Source: Paenibacillus sp. FSL H8-0548
Lineage (GTDB): Bacteria > Bacillota > Bacilli > Paenibacillales > Paenibacillaceae
Assembly (NCBI RefSeq): GCF_038630985.1
Contig: NZ_CP152049.1
Coordinates: 2,561,501-2,625,500 of the forward strand
Direction of reading: 5' to 3'
DNA length: 64,000 bases
In this document: positions 44,971 to 53,847 of the stretch, in pieces
Layout: each line of letters starts with the position of its first letter
Position numbering within the stretch: position 1 is the first letter of the stretch
Position numbers and translations under genes: made by a program
Notes under the pieces: generated by a model
The model's input: the letters and a program-made list of their open reading frames with translations, nothing else
Told to the model about the DNA's origin: nothing
Databases searched by the model: none

Positions 44971-46727
44971 AGAGACATGGTGTAGTTTTTAAACTGTTCG
45001 TTGTTACGTCTGTTCTTATTATGATAGTTTTTTCTTTGGTGATCATTGCAGAAGGAATGTTTTTCGAACGATTTTATCGGATGACCAAAATCAATGACTT
45101 AGAACAGAATTTGAATCAATTTGCGGATCAACTCAAGCGAGCAGAAGCGGGTGAACAACAGGTTCCGCGACTGCTCGGTGCGTTTATGAATGAAAATGAT
45201 ATAAGCACCTCTATCCTAAATAGTCGGTTCGAAAGAATCACGATAAATCCTTATTTTCTGAAGCTCCAAGCCGACAATAAGACGATTACAATTCGTATTC
45301 CAGTGGATGGAATGACGATGGATGACATCCCAAAAGGGATTCAAATCGGAGATATGGTTGTGGTGGATGGCATTTTCATGGATGAAAATGATACGATCAT
45401 GCAGCCTGTGGTCATTCAACAGAATAGCTCAGAGCTAGCAAAAGGTTTGGTTCGAGTGAAAGGTACGATTATAGATGTCATGCTGCCTGAGCAGCGATCG
45501 TATAATCCTTTATATCAGGATGCCCTTATCGATGATGCACTCCGAGACTGGATACCGGAAGCAGAGCAATATCAGACTCTCTTGCAAAACGGTACGGCGG
45601 TTCAAATGGAATGGAGAGATGAGTGGAGCGGAGTCAATTATGTCGTTCTCATTCGATCACTAGACGAGGGTAAGAATAGAGAACGTTATGTAATCGTTAT
45701 GGCTTCTCTGCAGCCTGTAGGGGAAGCTGTCGAAATTCTCAAGAAATATTTTGTTTATATGGCGCCAGTAATTGTTATGCTTGTGATCCTTGTATCCTTG
45801 ATCTATTCCAGAATTGTCTCGCGCCCTTTAGTGCTGCTGAGCCGTTCAGCAGCACGACTTGCCAAGCTGGACTTTACCGTGCAGCCTGAAATCCACTCCA
45901 AGGATGAATTCGGGGAGCTATCACGAAATCTGATAGCACTATCGCATAATTTGGATTTAGCCTTAAAGCAGCTTACTGATGCGAATGTGCAGCTGCAGGA
46001 GGATATGAATGAAAAGCAGCGAACAGAGCAGCTTCGCAAAGAACTGATCGCCAACATTTCTCATGAATTAAAAACTCCATTAGGCATTGTTAAAGGTTTC
46101 GCGGAAGGACTGCAGGACGAGGTGGCTGGCGATAAAAGAGATCGTTATTTGAGTTTTATTGTGAATGAAACGGATCGGATGAATGAGCTCATTATGGATA
46201 TGCTGGAGCTATCCAAATACGAATTGAAGGTTATTCAGCTGCGTCCGAGAAACATAACCATGGAAAGCCTCATTCAAAAGGTGGCTGATTCATTTTCTCA
46301 GCAGCTAGAGATTAAGCATCTCCAATTCAGGTTAAGTAACCATACAGCGGAAGAAATGATCGTAGAGGCAGATCCTAAACGGATAGAGCAGGTTATTTTG
46401 AATTTAATGAGTAATGCCATACGGCATGCCGTAGAGAACAGTGTTATTACAATGGATATTCAGCGTACAGCTACCAGAAAGATAGCTGTCGCGATTGAAA
46501 ACGCTGGACCGCCGATAGCTGATGAGGATTTGAGCCGGATATGGGATCATTTCTACCGGGCAGAGCGTTCCCGGGATCGTAAATCGGGAGGAACTGGATT
46601 GGGGCTTGCGATCGTCAAGCATATTTTGGAGCTCCATGAAAGTGAGTTTGGTGCAGCGAATACGAGTCAAGGCGTTACATTTTATTTTACTTTGAAGGAA
46701 AGCAGGGGAGAAATAAATGAAAAATAA
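44967..46727 (+). CDS. Sensor histidine kinase with HAMP domain
   Basis: 586 aa. First membrane helix at about residues 8-30, extracellular sensor region to about 255, second helix (about 258-280), HAMP to about 335, then HisKA with NISHELKTP and the ATPase domain (NLMSNAIRHA; DLSRIWDHFYRAERSR; GGTGLGLAIVKHI). The partner regulator lies upstream with an ATGA overlap. The extracellular region has no recognised ligand domain. Confidence 0.92.
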   Translation: MKRHGVVFKLFVVTSVLIMIVFSLVIIAEGMFFERFYRMTKINDLEQNLNQFADQLKRAEAGEQQVPRLLGAFMNENDISTSILNSRFERITINPYFLKLQADNKTITIRIPVDGMTMDDIPKGIQIGDMVVVDGIFMDENDTIMQPVVIQQNSSELAKGLVRVKGTIIDVMLPEQRSYNPLYQDALIDDALRDWIPEAEQYQTLLQNGTAVQMEWRDEWSGVNYVVLIRSLDEGKNRERYVIVMASLQPVGEAVEILKKYFVYMAPVIVMLVILVSLIYSRIVSRPLVLLSRSAARLAKLDFTVQPEIHSKDEFGELSRNLIALSHNLDLALKQLTDANVQLQEDMNEKQRTEQLRKELIANISHELKTPLGIVKGFAEGLQDEVAGDKRDRYLSFIVNETDRMNELIMDMLELSKYELKVIQLRPRNITMESLIQKVADSFSQQLEIKHLQFRLSNHTAEEMIVEADPKRIEQVILNLMSNAIRHAVENSVITMDIQRTATRKIAVAIENAGPPIADEDLSRIWDHFYRAERSRDRKSGGTGLGLAIVKHILELHESEFGAANTSQGVTFYFTLKESRGEINEK

Positions 46728-47214
46728 GCAGCTCATTTATGTGATTTCAGTTATATTCGTGTTGATTCTAGTCAGTGCGTGTGGGTCGAAAGCAAATTCT
46801 GTACCTACGGAGACTACAAATACGGAGCCAACGGAGACCAATCAAGGGAATAATGCAGCAGATAATCCAGATTCGATTAACGGAGATCAGGAAATTTTAA
46901 TTATTATTGATCAGACTCCGAAGCCGATCGAGGGCAATAGCTTTGATTTTGTTGTAAATCAGGTGCCAGAAGGGTTCTCATTATCCGAAATGCAGTGGAT
47001 TTCCGAGGAAAACCTGATTGTAAACTCGATTCAAGAGGCTATCCAGCACGGAGCAAACGGTGAAGATGGATTTTATATTAGCGGGAACGGACAATTCTCC
47101 GGCTTTATCTATTCGGATACGATGAAAGGCGAGGAAGGCGAAATTGTGTTTCTATTCAAGAATGAGCAGGGCACAGAGTTAACGTGGAAAAAGAAATTAA
47201 CTTTGATTGAATAA
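46717..47214 (+). CDS. Small lipoprotein of unknown function
   Basis: 165 aa. The signal peptide ends VSAC with Cys22. A Thr/Glu/Asn-rich linker (about residues 25-58) is followed by a compact beta-rich domain of 105 residues with no family I recognise. Its start overlaps the kinase stop by 11 bases and AGGGGAG lies in the kinase coding sequence upstream, so it is made with the two-component pair. It could be the extracellular ligand sensor or a target of the kinase. A terminator follows. Confidence 0.85.
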   Translation: MKNKQLIYVISVIFVLILVSACGSKANSVPTETTNTEPTETNQGNNAADNPDSINGDQEILIIIDQTPKPIEGNSFDFVVNQVPEGFSLSEMQWISEENLIVNSIQEAIQHGANGEDGFYISGNGQFSGFIYSDTMKGEEGEIVFLFKNEQGTELTWKKKLTLIE

Positions 47215-47278
47215 TGTAGATGTTGAATACCCCGTCCGCGGTGAAAAAAACATTGTGAAGTATCCCAAGCGACAAGTG

Positions 47279-47312
47279 CCAGCCCAACATTATGTTGGGC
47301 TGGTTTTTTTTT
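47279..47312 (+). terminator. Intrinsic terminator, probably bidirectional
   Basis: Perfect 11-bp stem, CCAGCCCAACA with TGTTGGGCTGG, three-base loop, then nine T. It separates the lipoprotein gene from the convergent lyase gene. Confidence 0.92.
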
Positions 47313-47366
47313 CACACAACATGGCAGATGAAATTACTTACAGAAGGGTGCCGGCGCCGAGTGCTA

Positions 47367-48992
47367 TTAATTTAGCAAATCTAAGCTATCATAAACCCAG
47401 CCTGCGCTTAACCACGGACCAAGATCACTGCTCCCGCTAATCGGCGAAATCGTGATCGTATTGGTACCATTATTTAGATAAGAAGCAGGAATTGTCCATG
47501 AGAACGTATTATTGTTGCCACGATAAGTTCCGATCGTAAAGCTGCGGCTATTAGGCTGGGAGGACGCGCTAGGATTGCTCATGCTGTTTCCGTTTATTGT
47601 CACACTCGGTCGACCACCATTATAAGCTGTTGTAATGCCAATTCTTAGAGTATGCGAAGCGGCTGCTTGTGTTGAATTAAGATTAAATGTAATCGTGGTA
47701 GGAGAATTTTGCCCACGGAACTGAATGGCAGGGAATTTATTAGTGGCGCTGCCAATTGCGTAAGATACTGGCCCCCAGCTAGGATTGCGGCTATCGGACG
47801 GATGGCGAATCGTAATCGTCTGCCCATTCAGCAGGTCATTTGGAGTACCGTCCCAATTTCCGATTCTCCATATTGCCGAAGCTGCGCTTGGATCGCTGTT
47901 AATCGTACGTGAGTTTAGTGTCGTGGTTGCTCCGCCGTTCACGGTTACTGATTCTGTATAAACAGCCAGCTCGCCTTTATAGACCGTCATCGTATAACTG
48001 CCTGGAATCAAGCCGTATTTTAAGGCTGCTCCGCTTGAGCTTGCTGTCGTCCAATATTGTGCGTTGCTGTTGGCGAAGCCAACGGTGTAAGTATAGCTGC
48101 TGTCCATGCCAAACAAGCCATTGAGCACAATATTGCCGCGAGTTGACACCCATCCAGTCAAACCTAAGCCAGACATCCAGCTAAAGTCAGGCACACTAGG
48201 TGTTGAGCCGTTGGTAAACACTAAAGCATAAGGCCCGTGCAGCCCCATTCTCCAGCTCTCTGTTTGAGCGTGACCTGAGTTCATATAATTGTAAACTTCG
48301 GTATCAGTTCCGCTTTGAAACTGAATGTCGCGGAAGAAAGGTCCGCCAGAGCTTTTTTCACGATTGCCATAAGCCATAAATACGCCCACGCCTGAGCCAG
48401 TAACCCCGCGAATGGTTAAATTCTTTGCTTGATCATTGCCATAATATTTTGAAGTTGTGTAGCCATTGGAGTAGCCAAACACATCGGAGCTTTCAACTGC
48501 GCCTACATTATTGCGGATATTGGAGTTGGCAGGAACGCTCGTAAGCACGCTGCCATTGCCGCGAAAAATATAACGCAGCTCGCCTACAGATGGCTCGGCA
48601 GTCACATACGTTGCCATATAGATAATGTTTTCTCCGCCACGAGAGGAATAGTAGTGAGTTAGCGTTGAAGTTGCCGCGGTAATGAGTACGGTGGAGCCTG
48701 AGGGAGATTTGCTCCATGTTACAGTTGCCGAGCCTAAACCTGATCCGATATGTGATGCTTTACTTGATCCGCATAGTTGAACTCCATTTAATTTGCATGA
48801 AATCATATCGCCATTTGACTTGTTAATCGTGTACTCCAATCCGGCCCCTGTATTAACCACAATTGTGGAGCCATTGTCTGTCACTCCCACGGTTGCTGCC
48901 TGTACAGTTGAGGTCGGAATGAATAAGACGGTAACTACTAAAGCCAACACTAGAAGCATGCTGATTGTCTTGCGTGATACACTTGCCAACAT
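47367..48992 (-). CDS. PL4 rhamnogalacturonan lyase, secreted
   Basis: Cleaves the rhamnogalacturonan-I backbone by beta-elimination, outside the cell. A Sec signal peptide (about residues 1-33, cut after VQA) precedes the catalytic RhgB-type beta-super-sandwich (about 35-300), an fn3-like domain (about 300-370, GSYTMTVYKGELAVYTESVT) and a CBM-like jelly roll to residue 541. This three-domain plan is that of PL4. I chose ATG 48992, eight bases after GGAGGG; the frame opens upstream to 49076, but that stretch contains a cre site. Its product would release unsaturated galacturonyl ends, the kind of substrate handled by the GH88/GH105-type enzymes; a GH88 gene lies 2 kb away. Confidence 0.87.
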   Translation of the reverse strand: MLASVSRKTISMLLVLALVVTVLFIPTSTVQAATVGVTDNGSTIVVNTGAGLEYTINKSNGDMISCKLNGVQLCGSSKASHIGSGLGSATVTWSKSPSGSTVLITAATSTLTHYYSSRGGENIIYMATYVTAEPSVGELRYIFRGNGSVLTSVPANSNIRNNVGAVESSDVFGYSNGYTTSKYYGNDQAKNLTIRGVTGSGVGVFMAYGNREKSSGGPFFRDIQFQSGTDTEVYNYMNSGHAQTESWRMGLHGPYALVFTNGSTPSVPDFSWMSGLGLTGWVSTRGNIVLNGLFGMDSSYTYTVGFANSNAQYWTTASSSGAALKYGLIPGSYTMTVYKGELAVYTESVTVNGGATTTLNSRTINSDPSAASAIWRIGNWDGTPNDLLNGQTITIRHPSDSRNPSWGPVSYAIGSATNKFPAIQFRGQNSPTTITFNLNSTQAAASHTLRIGITTAYNGGRPSVTINGNSMSNPSASSQPNSRSFTIGTYRGNNNTFSWTIPASYLNNGTNTITISPISGSSDLGPWLSAGWVYDSLDLLN

Positions 48993-49033
48993 AAACGAAT
49001 CCCTCCATTCATTATTACCATTGGCAGCCCAAA

Positions 49034-49048
49034 AGTTAACGCTTACAC
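49034..49048 (-). promoter_or_regulatory. cre site before the rhamnogalacturonan lyase gene
   Basis: On the minus strand GTGTAAGCGTTAACT matches the CcpA consensus WTGNAANCGNWNNCW at 14 of 15 positions. It lies 42 bases before the lyase start, a position that would give catabolite repression. Confidence 0.75.
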
Positions 49049-49217
49049 AAAGCTTTGAATCACGTGGAGGCAACAATTCGTCGTAAGCGGTATGACTGCC
49101 AAAGATATGATTTAGTATAGTATTGAATTATTGATGCAAGTAGCAAAAAATCAGACTTTATTCATCACTAATCATTGCATTAATGTTAGGTGAGAGATTC
49201 CATATGTGTCTGCCTTA

Positions 49218-49247
49218 TTGACAATGATTTTGCAGTTCAGCTATACT
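49218..49247 (+). promoter_or_regulatory. Sigma-A promoter of the tyrS leader
   Basis: TTGACA (49218) and TATACT (49242) with an 18-base spacer. Transcription should start near 49254, just before the T-box leader. Confidence 0.8.
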
Positions 49248-49264
49248 GACAATAATCTTATAGA

Positions 49265-49517
49265 AAATATACGTTGAAAGAGCCCAGTAGCAGCTTTGTC
49301 CATGTTATAGAAAGTCAGGGGTTGATGGAACCTGATACACACAAGGACTGCGAATTACACTCTGGAGTATCTTGGGTAATGCCAAGCGGTGCTAGCGATC
49401 GATATTTCGCTGAAAGTGGTATGAACAGTGCTTTATAGGCTGTTGATGCAATTTGGGTGGTAACACGGTTTATTCAATCGTCCCTATGTCTACAATAGAC
49501 AAGGGGGCGATTTTTTA
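49265..49517 (+). promoter_or_regulatory. T-box riboswitch leader of tyrS
   Basis: The leader has the early GTTGAAAGAG and AGTAGC elements of Stem I, a possible UAC (Tyr) specifier, and the conserved antiterminator core GGGTGGTAACACGG (49455-49468). A terminator follows, with AATCGTCCC at about 49476 pairing with GGGGCGATT before a run of T. Uncharged tRNA-Tyr would stabilise the antiterminator and allow tyrS expression. The ACACGG ending is a variant of the more common ACCGCG. Confidence 0.88.
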
Positions 49518-49607
49518 TTTGGAATTTTACCGTTGCGGAGCCCGCGCTTATGTCATTTCAACGTGAAATCTTAGGAAAATTACTTTTTACAAAGGAGCTG
49601 TATCGCT

Positions 49608-50867
49608 TTGAACATTATTGACGAACTCGAGTGGCGCGATGCCATTAACCAGCAGACGGATGCGGAGGGCTTGCGCGAATTAACGAATAAGAAGGCGGTT
49701 TCGCTCTATTGCGGCGTTGATCCGACGGGCGACAGCATGCATATCGGTCATTTGATTCCGTTCATGATGCTGAAGCGGTTTCAATTAGCTGGACATCGGC
49801 CAGTCATTCTGATTGGTGGTGCAACGGGCACGATTGGTGATCCAAGCGGTCGTCAGACCGAGCGTTCGCTGCAAACGATGGAGCAGGTGCAAGCGAATGT
49901 TGATGCCTTGACAGCGCAGTTGAAGAAGCTGTTTGTAACCGAAGGCGACAATCAGGTTCGCATGGTCAATAACTATGACTGGACACATAAAATTAATGTC
50001 ATCGATTTCCTACGCGATTACGGCAAAAACTTTAGCATCAATACGATGCTAGCCAAAGATGTCGTATCGAGTAGGCTCGACAGCGGCATTTCGTTCACCG
50101 AATTCGCTTACCAAATACTGCAGTCGCTTGACTACCTGCATCTTTACCAGCATGAGGATGTTCAGCTTCAAATCGGTGGATCTGATCAGTGGGGCAATAT
50201 TACGAGCGGTCTTGATCTCATTCGCAAAAAAGAAGGCTCGGAAGCAGTAGCTTTTGGTCTTACGATTCCACTTATGCTGAAAGCAGACGGTACGAAATTT
50301 GGCAAAACAGCAGGCGGTGCAGTATGGCTTGATCCGAATCAAACGACTCCGTTCGAATTCTATCAGTTCTGGGCGAATACGGATGATCGTGACGTTGTGA
50401 AGTACTTGAAGTTCTTCACCTTCCTCAATAAAGAGGCCATTGAAGCACTGGATGAGAAGGTGAAAAGCGAGCCTCATAAACGTGCTGCGCAAATCGCGTT
50501 GGCGGAAGAAATGACGAAATTTGTTCATGGTGAAGAAATGCTGGAGCAGGCGAAGCGAATTACGGCAGCATTGTTCAGCGGGGATATCCGCTCGCTCACA
50601 GCTGATGAAATTGAGCAAGGCTTTAAGGAAATGCCAACCTATACAGCTGACAAAGAACCGAAAAACATCGTTGATTGGCTAGTAGAGCTTGGCATTGAGC
50701 CTTCCAAGCGCCAAGCGCGCGAAGATATTACGAATGGCGCGATCTCGATGAATGGCGAGCGAGTTAGCGATCTAGAGCTGAGTGTAACTGCTGACCATGC
50801 TATCGGCGGACGGTTTATAATTATTCGCAAAGGCAAGAAGAACTACAGCCTTGTGAAATTGACCTAG
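49608..50867 (+). CDS. tyrS: Tyrosyl-tRNA synthetase
   Basis: 419 aa, standard length for TyrRS of the first bacterial type. HIGH is intact in MHIGHLIPF and the second class I motif appears as KFGKT. The tyrosine pocket residues occur in YCGVDPTGDS, and an S4 RNA-binding domain closes the protein (about 350-419). TTG start at 49608, ten bases after AAAGGAG. Controlled by the T-box above. This is housekeeping DNA between two carbohydrate loci. Confidence 0.97.
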   Translation: MNIIDELEWRDAINQQTDAEGLRELTNKKAVSLYCGVDPTGDSMHIGHLIPFMMLKRFQLAGHRPVILIGGATGTIGDPSGRQTERSLQTMEQVQANVDALTAQLKKLFVTEGDNQVRMVNNYDWTHKINVIDFLRDYGKNFSINTMLAKDVVSSRLDSGISFTEFAYQILQSLDYLHLYQHEDVQLQIGGSDQWGNITSGLDLIRKKEGSEAVAFGLTIPLMLKADGTKFGKTAGGAVWLDPNQTTPFEFYQFWANTDDRDVVKYLKFFTFLNKEAIEALDEKVKSEPHKRAAQIALAEEMTKFVHGEEMLEQAKRITAALFSGDIRSLTADEIEQGFKEMPTYTADKEPKNIVDWLVELGIEPSKRQAREDITNGAISMNGERVSDLELSVTADHAIGGRFIIIRKGKKNYSLVKLT

Positions 50868-50889
50868 AATTAAGCGCTAATACGAGATT

Positions 50890-50937
50890 AGGGTGTTCCA
50901 TAAGCCATGAATTTGGCTAGGGCATCCTTTTTTTGGT
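50890..50937 (+). terminator. Intrinsic terminator after tyrS
   Basis: GGGTG and AAGCC pair with GGCT and CATCC, in two stem parts, followed by seven T. Confidence 0.65.
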
Positions 50938-50943
50938 TCCAAG

Positions 50944-51167
50944 TAGTGGCAGGTTACGGTCATTCGGGCGTGATAAGCCCACATAGGTGCTTATGACAGC
51001 AAAACAGCTTACTTTCTCGAGTGATAAGCACCTATGCGTGCTTATGAGGTGGATTTAGTGGTGGGATACGGCCATCTGGGCGCGATAAGCCCACATAGGT
51101 GCTTATAGCAGGAAAAGAGCTAACTTTCTTGTGCGATAAGCACCTATATGTGCTTATGAGGTGGATT
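50944..51167. repeat. Two tandem 112-bp hairpin repeats
   Basis: Units at 50944-51055 and 51056-51167, exactly 112 bases each. In each, ATAAGCCCACATAGGTGCTT near the left pairs with ATAAGCACC...GTGCTTAT on the right at 18 to 19 of 22 positions, giving a long hairpin. They lie between convergent tyrS and the GH88 gene. Confidence 0.88.
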
Positions 51168-51250
51168 GAGCGAAAGCTAATGAACCCACTCATATAGAAA
51201 TGAATGAGTAGGTTCATTAGCCCTAAGTATAATCTGCTCAGGCAGTGAAG

Positions 51251-52495
51251 CTAAAAAATACGGTAATCCCAGCTGGTGAGCTTGGCTGCCGCTTCCAAGA
51301 AAAAGTAGTCGCCATAGATGAGCGATACGTTGATATTGGAGCCTGCTGGCAAGTTGCCGGTCGCTTCGCGGAGTATTCCTTCGTAGCTGGGCTCATCCCA
51401 TGAGGCGTATCGCTCAGAGAGCGACATCAGGATGCGTTCTGCTTGACGATAATATAGATCTTGTTCTGCGAACGGCACCAGCACAGCAAGCTCCAGCAGT
51501 CCAGATGCCGCGCATGCGGCTGCCGAGGTGTCGCGCGGCACCTTAGCTACAGCATCTCTGCCGACTTTGTGCGCAGACAGAGGGTTGAAGACTCTATTAT
51601 CGGTACCTGATTCCAAAGTGGAATCTGCATCCGTAATCCGACTCGATTCAGCTGGGATTGCGCGGAAGTCCCAAACCGGTACAGCGTCATTTTCGGTAGC
51701 TGCTAGGAAGAAATGGGCTATCTGCTTGGCTGCATCTAGATAGCGGGGCACTCGTGTATAGCGGTATACAACGGCAAGGCCATGCAGTGCCCATGCAGCG
51801 CCGCGGCTCCAGGCCGAATCGGGACCGAAGCCTTGACCGCCGATGCTAGCGAGAAACGCTCCGCTCTCGGGATCAAAGCTGCAAATGTGGCGGACTGAAC
51901 CGTCTGGACGGATAAAGTGTTCCAAAATGGTATCCGCATGCGCCTGGGCAATATGACGGAAGCGAGGGTCATCTAATTCCTCGGCTGCCCATAGCAGCAA
52001 GGCTAGGTTCATAGCAGAATCTATAATCGCCCAGCCGGTGTTGCCAGCGTTCCAAACGGTTTTGTCCTTTACCGGGTTCCAAGCCCGAATGAACTGGCCT
52101 GCAAGGTTGAATCGCCCCGCAAGCAGATTAGCAGCGTGCAGTCCGCGCCGCCTAGCATCAGCATCGCCGGTCAGCTTATATTTAATAACGGCTGTCGGCA
52201 AGAACTGAAACCCTACATCATGATGAAAGTTGTTATCCTCCCCAAGCTTCTGCTCCAGCCTAATATCAAAGTCCCAGGCACGCTCAAGGTAGCAATTCTT
52301 TCCTGTACGACTATACATGATCCACAGCATGCCGGGCCAGAATCCCGAGGTCCACCAATCAAGCCGAGTCGAATCATAGATGCCTTCCACCGTCGCATGC
52401 GGCGATTTGTCGTTCAACTGAGTTAGCATGCGTTCGATTTTACACTCAAGCCTCATCCATAATTCGGTCTTTTTTTCCTCGCTAAGCCTACTCAT
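51251..52495 (-). CDS. GH88 unsaturated glucuronyl hydrolase
   Basis: Removes the 4,5-unsaturated uronic acid that lyases leave on oligosaccharides, by hydration of its double bond. 414 aa, no signal peptide, cytoplasmic. Predicted catalytic Asp93 (HHDVGF) and Asp159 (GWAIIDSAMNLALLLWA) correspond to the two essential Asp residues of GH88, and the alpha/alpha barrel pattern is continuous. GGAGGG lies before ATG 52495. It is divergent from the tautomerase-importer-lyase operon, so both are likely induced together. Its product 5-keto-4-deoxyuronate would be the substrate of a reductase or isomerase. Confidence 0.9.
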   Translation of the reverse strand: MSRLSEEKKTELWMRLECKIERMLTQLNDKSPHATVEGIYDSTRLDWWTSGFWPGMLWIMYSRTGKNCYLERAWDFDIRLEQKLGEDNNFHHDVGFQFLPTAVIKYKLTGDADARRRGLHAANLLAGRFNLAGQFIRAWNPVKDKTVWNAGNTGWAIIDSAMNLALLLWAAEELDDPRFRHIAQAHADTILEHFIRPDGSVRHICSFDPESGAFLASIGGQGFGPDSAWSRGAAWALHGLAVVYRYTRVPRYLDAAKQIAHFFLAATENDAVPVWDFRAIPAESSRITDADSTLESGTDNRVFNPLSAHKVGRDAVAKVPRDTSAAACAASGLLELAVLVPFAEQDLYYRQAERILMSLSERYASWDEPSYEGILREATGNLPAGSNINVSLIYGDYFFLEAAAKLTSWDYRIF

Positions 52496-52634
52496 TTATT
52501 CTGATCCCTCCGCAGTAACAGGATAGTTTGCGCCCCTATTGTGGCACATATCTTTGTGAATTTCTATACATGCAGCGATAGTCCTGCAAAGAACAACAGC
52601 CCACCTAAAAAGAAGCCAAGCTGCCGGTTTATTG

Positions 52635-52698
52635 CCTAAAAAAAACACAAACAAAGCGATAAGACTCCATTGTTAGGTCGATTCATTCTTTATAGGAT
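52635..52698 (+). promoter_or_regulatory. Shared regulatory block and promoter, first copy
   Basis: CCTAAAAAAAACACAAACA, then AAGCGATAAGACTCCATTGT, leads into a promoter with TTGTTA (52670), 17 bases, TAGGAT (52693). The block recurs before the binding-protein gene at 54748. The part upstream of the -35 is the conserved part, as expected for an activator site. Confidence 0.6.
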
Positions 52699-52740
52699 AA
52701 AGGCATAACTCAAATCAGCATGGATAGGAGGGCAAAGCCT

Positions 52741-52926
52741 ATGCCGCAAATAACGATTAAAATGTACGAGGGCCGCACAGACGAGCAGAAGGAAGAGATT
52801 ACCGTTGTTTTTACTCGTGAACTGTCTAGAATTATCGAACGGGAGCCGGAATTCATCAGCATCGAATTTCATGAAATACCAATTGACGAGCATGCGCCTG
52901 CAAATTTGCGCAAGAAAATGGGGTGA
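52741..52926 (+). CDS. 4-oxalocrotonate tautomerase family protein
   Basis: 61 aa, the usual subunit size. After removal of Met the N-terminal Pro (MPQITIKMYEGRTDEQK) would be the catalytic base. TAGGAGGG precedes ATG 52741. It is the first gene of an importer operon, overlapping the next frame. Family members move double bonds in unsaturated keto acids; here, next to GH88 and lyases, it may tautomerise an unsaturated uronate-derived keto acid. That role is inference. Confidence 0.87.
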   Translation: MPQITIKMYEGRTDEQKEEITVVFTRELSRIIEREPEFISIEFHEIPIDEHAPANLRKKMG

Positions 52927-52931
52927 GAGCG

Positions 52932-53834
52932 ATGCTTAGGATGCAGTATATGTGGAAATACAAAGCGCTCTATTTTATCTCGATTCCGGGCATTCTGTTT
53001 TTCCTATTGTTCAAATACGTTCCACTGTTTGGTACGGTGATCGCCTTCCAAAATTACAATCTGTTCACCGGCTTCAAAGGAAGCCCATGGGTAGGGCTGG
53101 CGCATTTCAAGCGGATGTTCAGTCATTATGATTTTCTCCGCATTCTTGGCAATACGCTGATTCTCGGTATCTATGACATGGTGTTCGCATTTACAGCGCC
53201 GATCGTACTGGCACTCTTATTGAACGAGGTGAGGCTTGCGTTTTATAAGAAGATCGTACAGACGATCATCTATGCACCGCATTTTCTTTCATGGGTAATT
53301 GTAAGCGGTATCTTTGTTGGTGTTCTATCACCCTCCTCGGGTGTCGTCAACACGATCATCGGTTGGTTTGGGATGGAGCCCATTTATTTTCTAGGTGAGG
53401 ATTCGTACATTCGCACCATTCTAGTCAGCTCGGGCTTGTGGCGGGATATAGGCTGGGGAACGATTATTTATCTTGCAGCACTGGCCGGTATCAATCCGGA
53501 TTTGTATGAGGCGGCGGAGATGGATGGAGCAAGCAGATGGAGGCAGACGCTCGCAATTACACTTCCAGCGCTGCTTCCAGTCATTACCATTCTATTTCTC
53601 CTTAAGATCGGTGATTTTCTAGACTACGGATTTGAGAGAGTGTTTGTCTTCCAGAATCCGCTCAATCTCCAGAACAGCGAAATTCTCGACACGTATATTT
53701 ACAAGGCGGGCCTCAAACAAATGCAATACAGCTATGCTACTGCGATTGGACTGTTCAAGTCCGTCGTCGGCCTTACTCTACTTTCTATCGCCAACTTTAT
53801 GAGCAAAAAAGCGACCGGCGAATCGCTGTATTAA
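52932..53834 (+). CDS. CUT1 ABC transporter permease (LplB type)
   Basis: About 300 aa, six helices, first at residues 13-33 (FISIPGILFFLLFKYVPLFG). EAA loop YEAAEMDGASRWRQTLAITL. I start at ATG 52932, six bases after GGGGTGAG; a GTG at 52923 overlaps the tautomerase stop. Tightly coupled to the tautomerase gene. Likely imports an acidic oligosaccharide made by the heparinase-type lyases. Confidence 0.9.
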   Translation: MLRMQYMWKYKALYFISIPGILFFLLFKYVPLFGTVIAFQNYNLFTGFKGSPWVGLAHFKRMFSHYDFLRILGNTLILGIYDMVFAFTAPIVLALLLNEVRLAFYKKIVQTIIYAPHFLSWVIVSGIFVGVLSPSSGVVNTIIGWFGMEPIYFLGEDSYIRTILVSSGLWRDIGWGTIIYLAALAGINPDLYEAAEMDGASRWRQTLAITLPALLPVITILFLLKIGDFLDYGFERVFVFQNPLNLQNSEILDTYIYKAGLKQMQYSYATAIGLFKSVVGLTLLSIANFMSKKATGESLY

Positions 53835-53847
53835 GGGGGGACAGCAG

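Noticed and set aside
50944..51167. Hairpin repeats as a CRISPR remnant
   Set aside because: Whole 112-bp units are repeated, including the parts that would be spacers.
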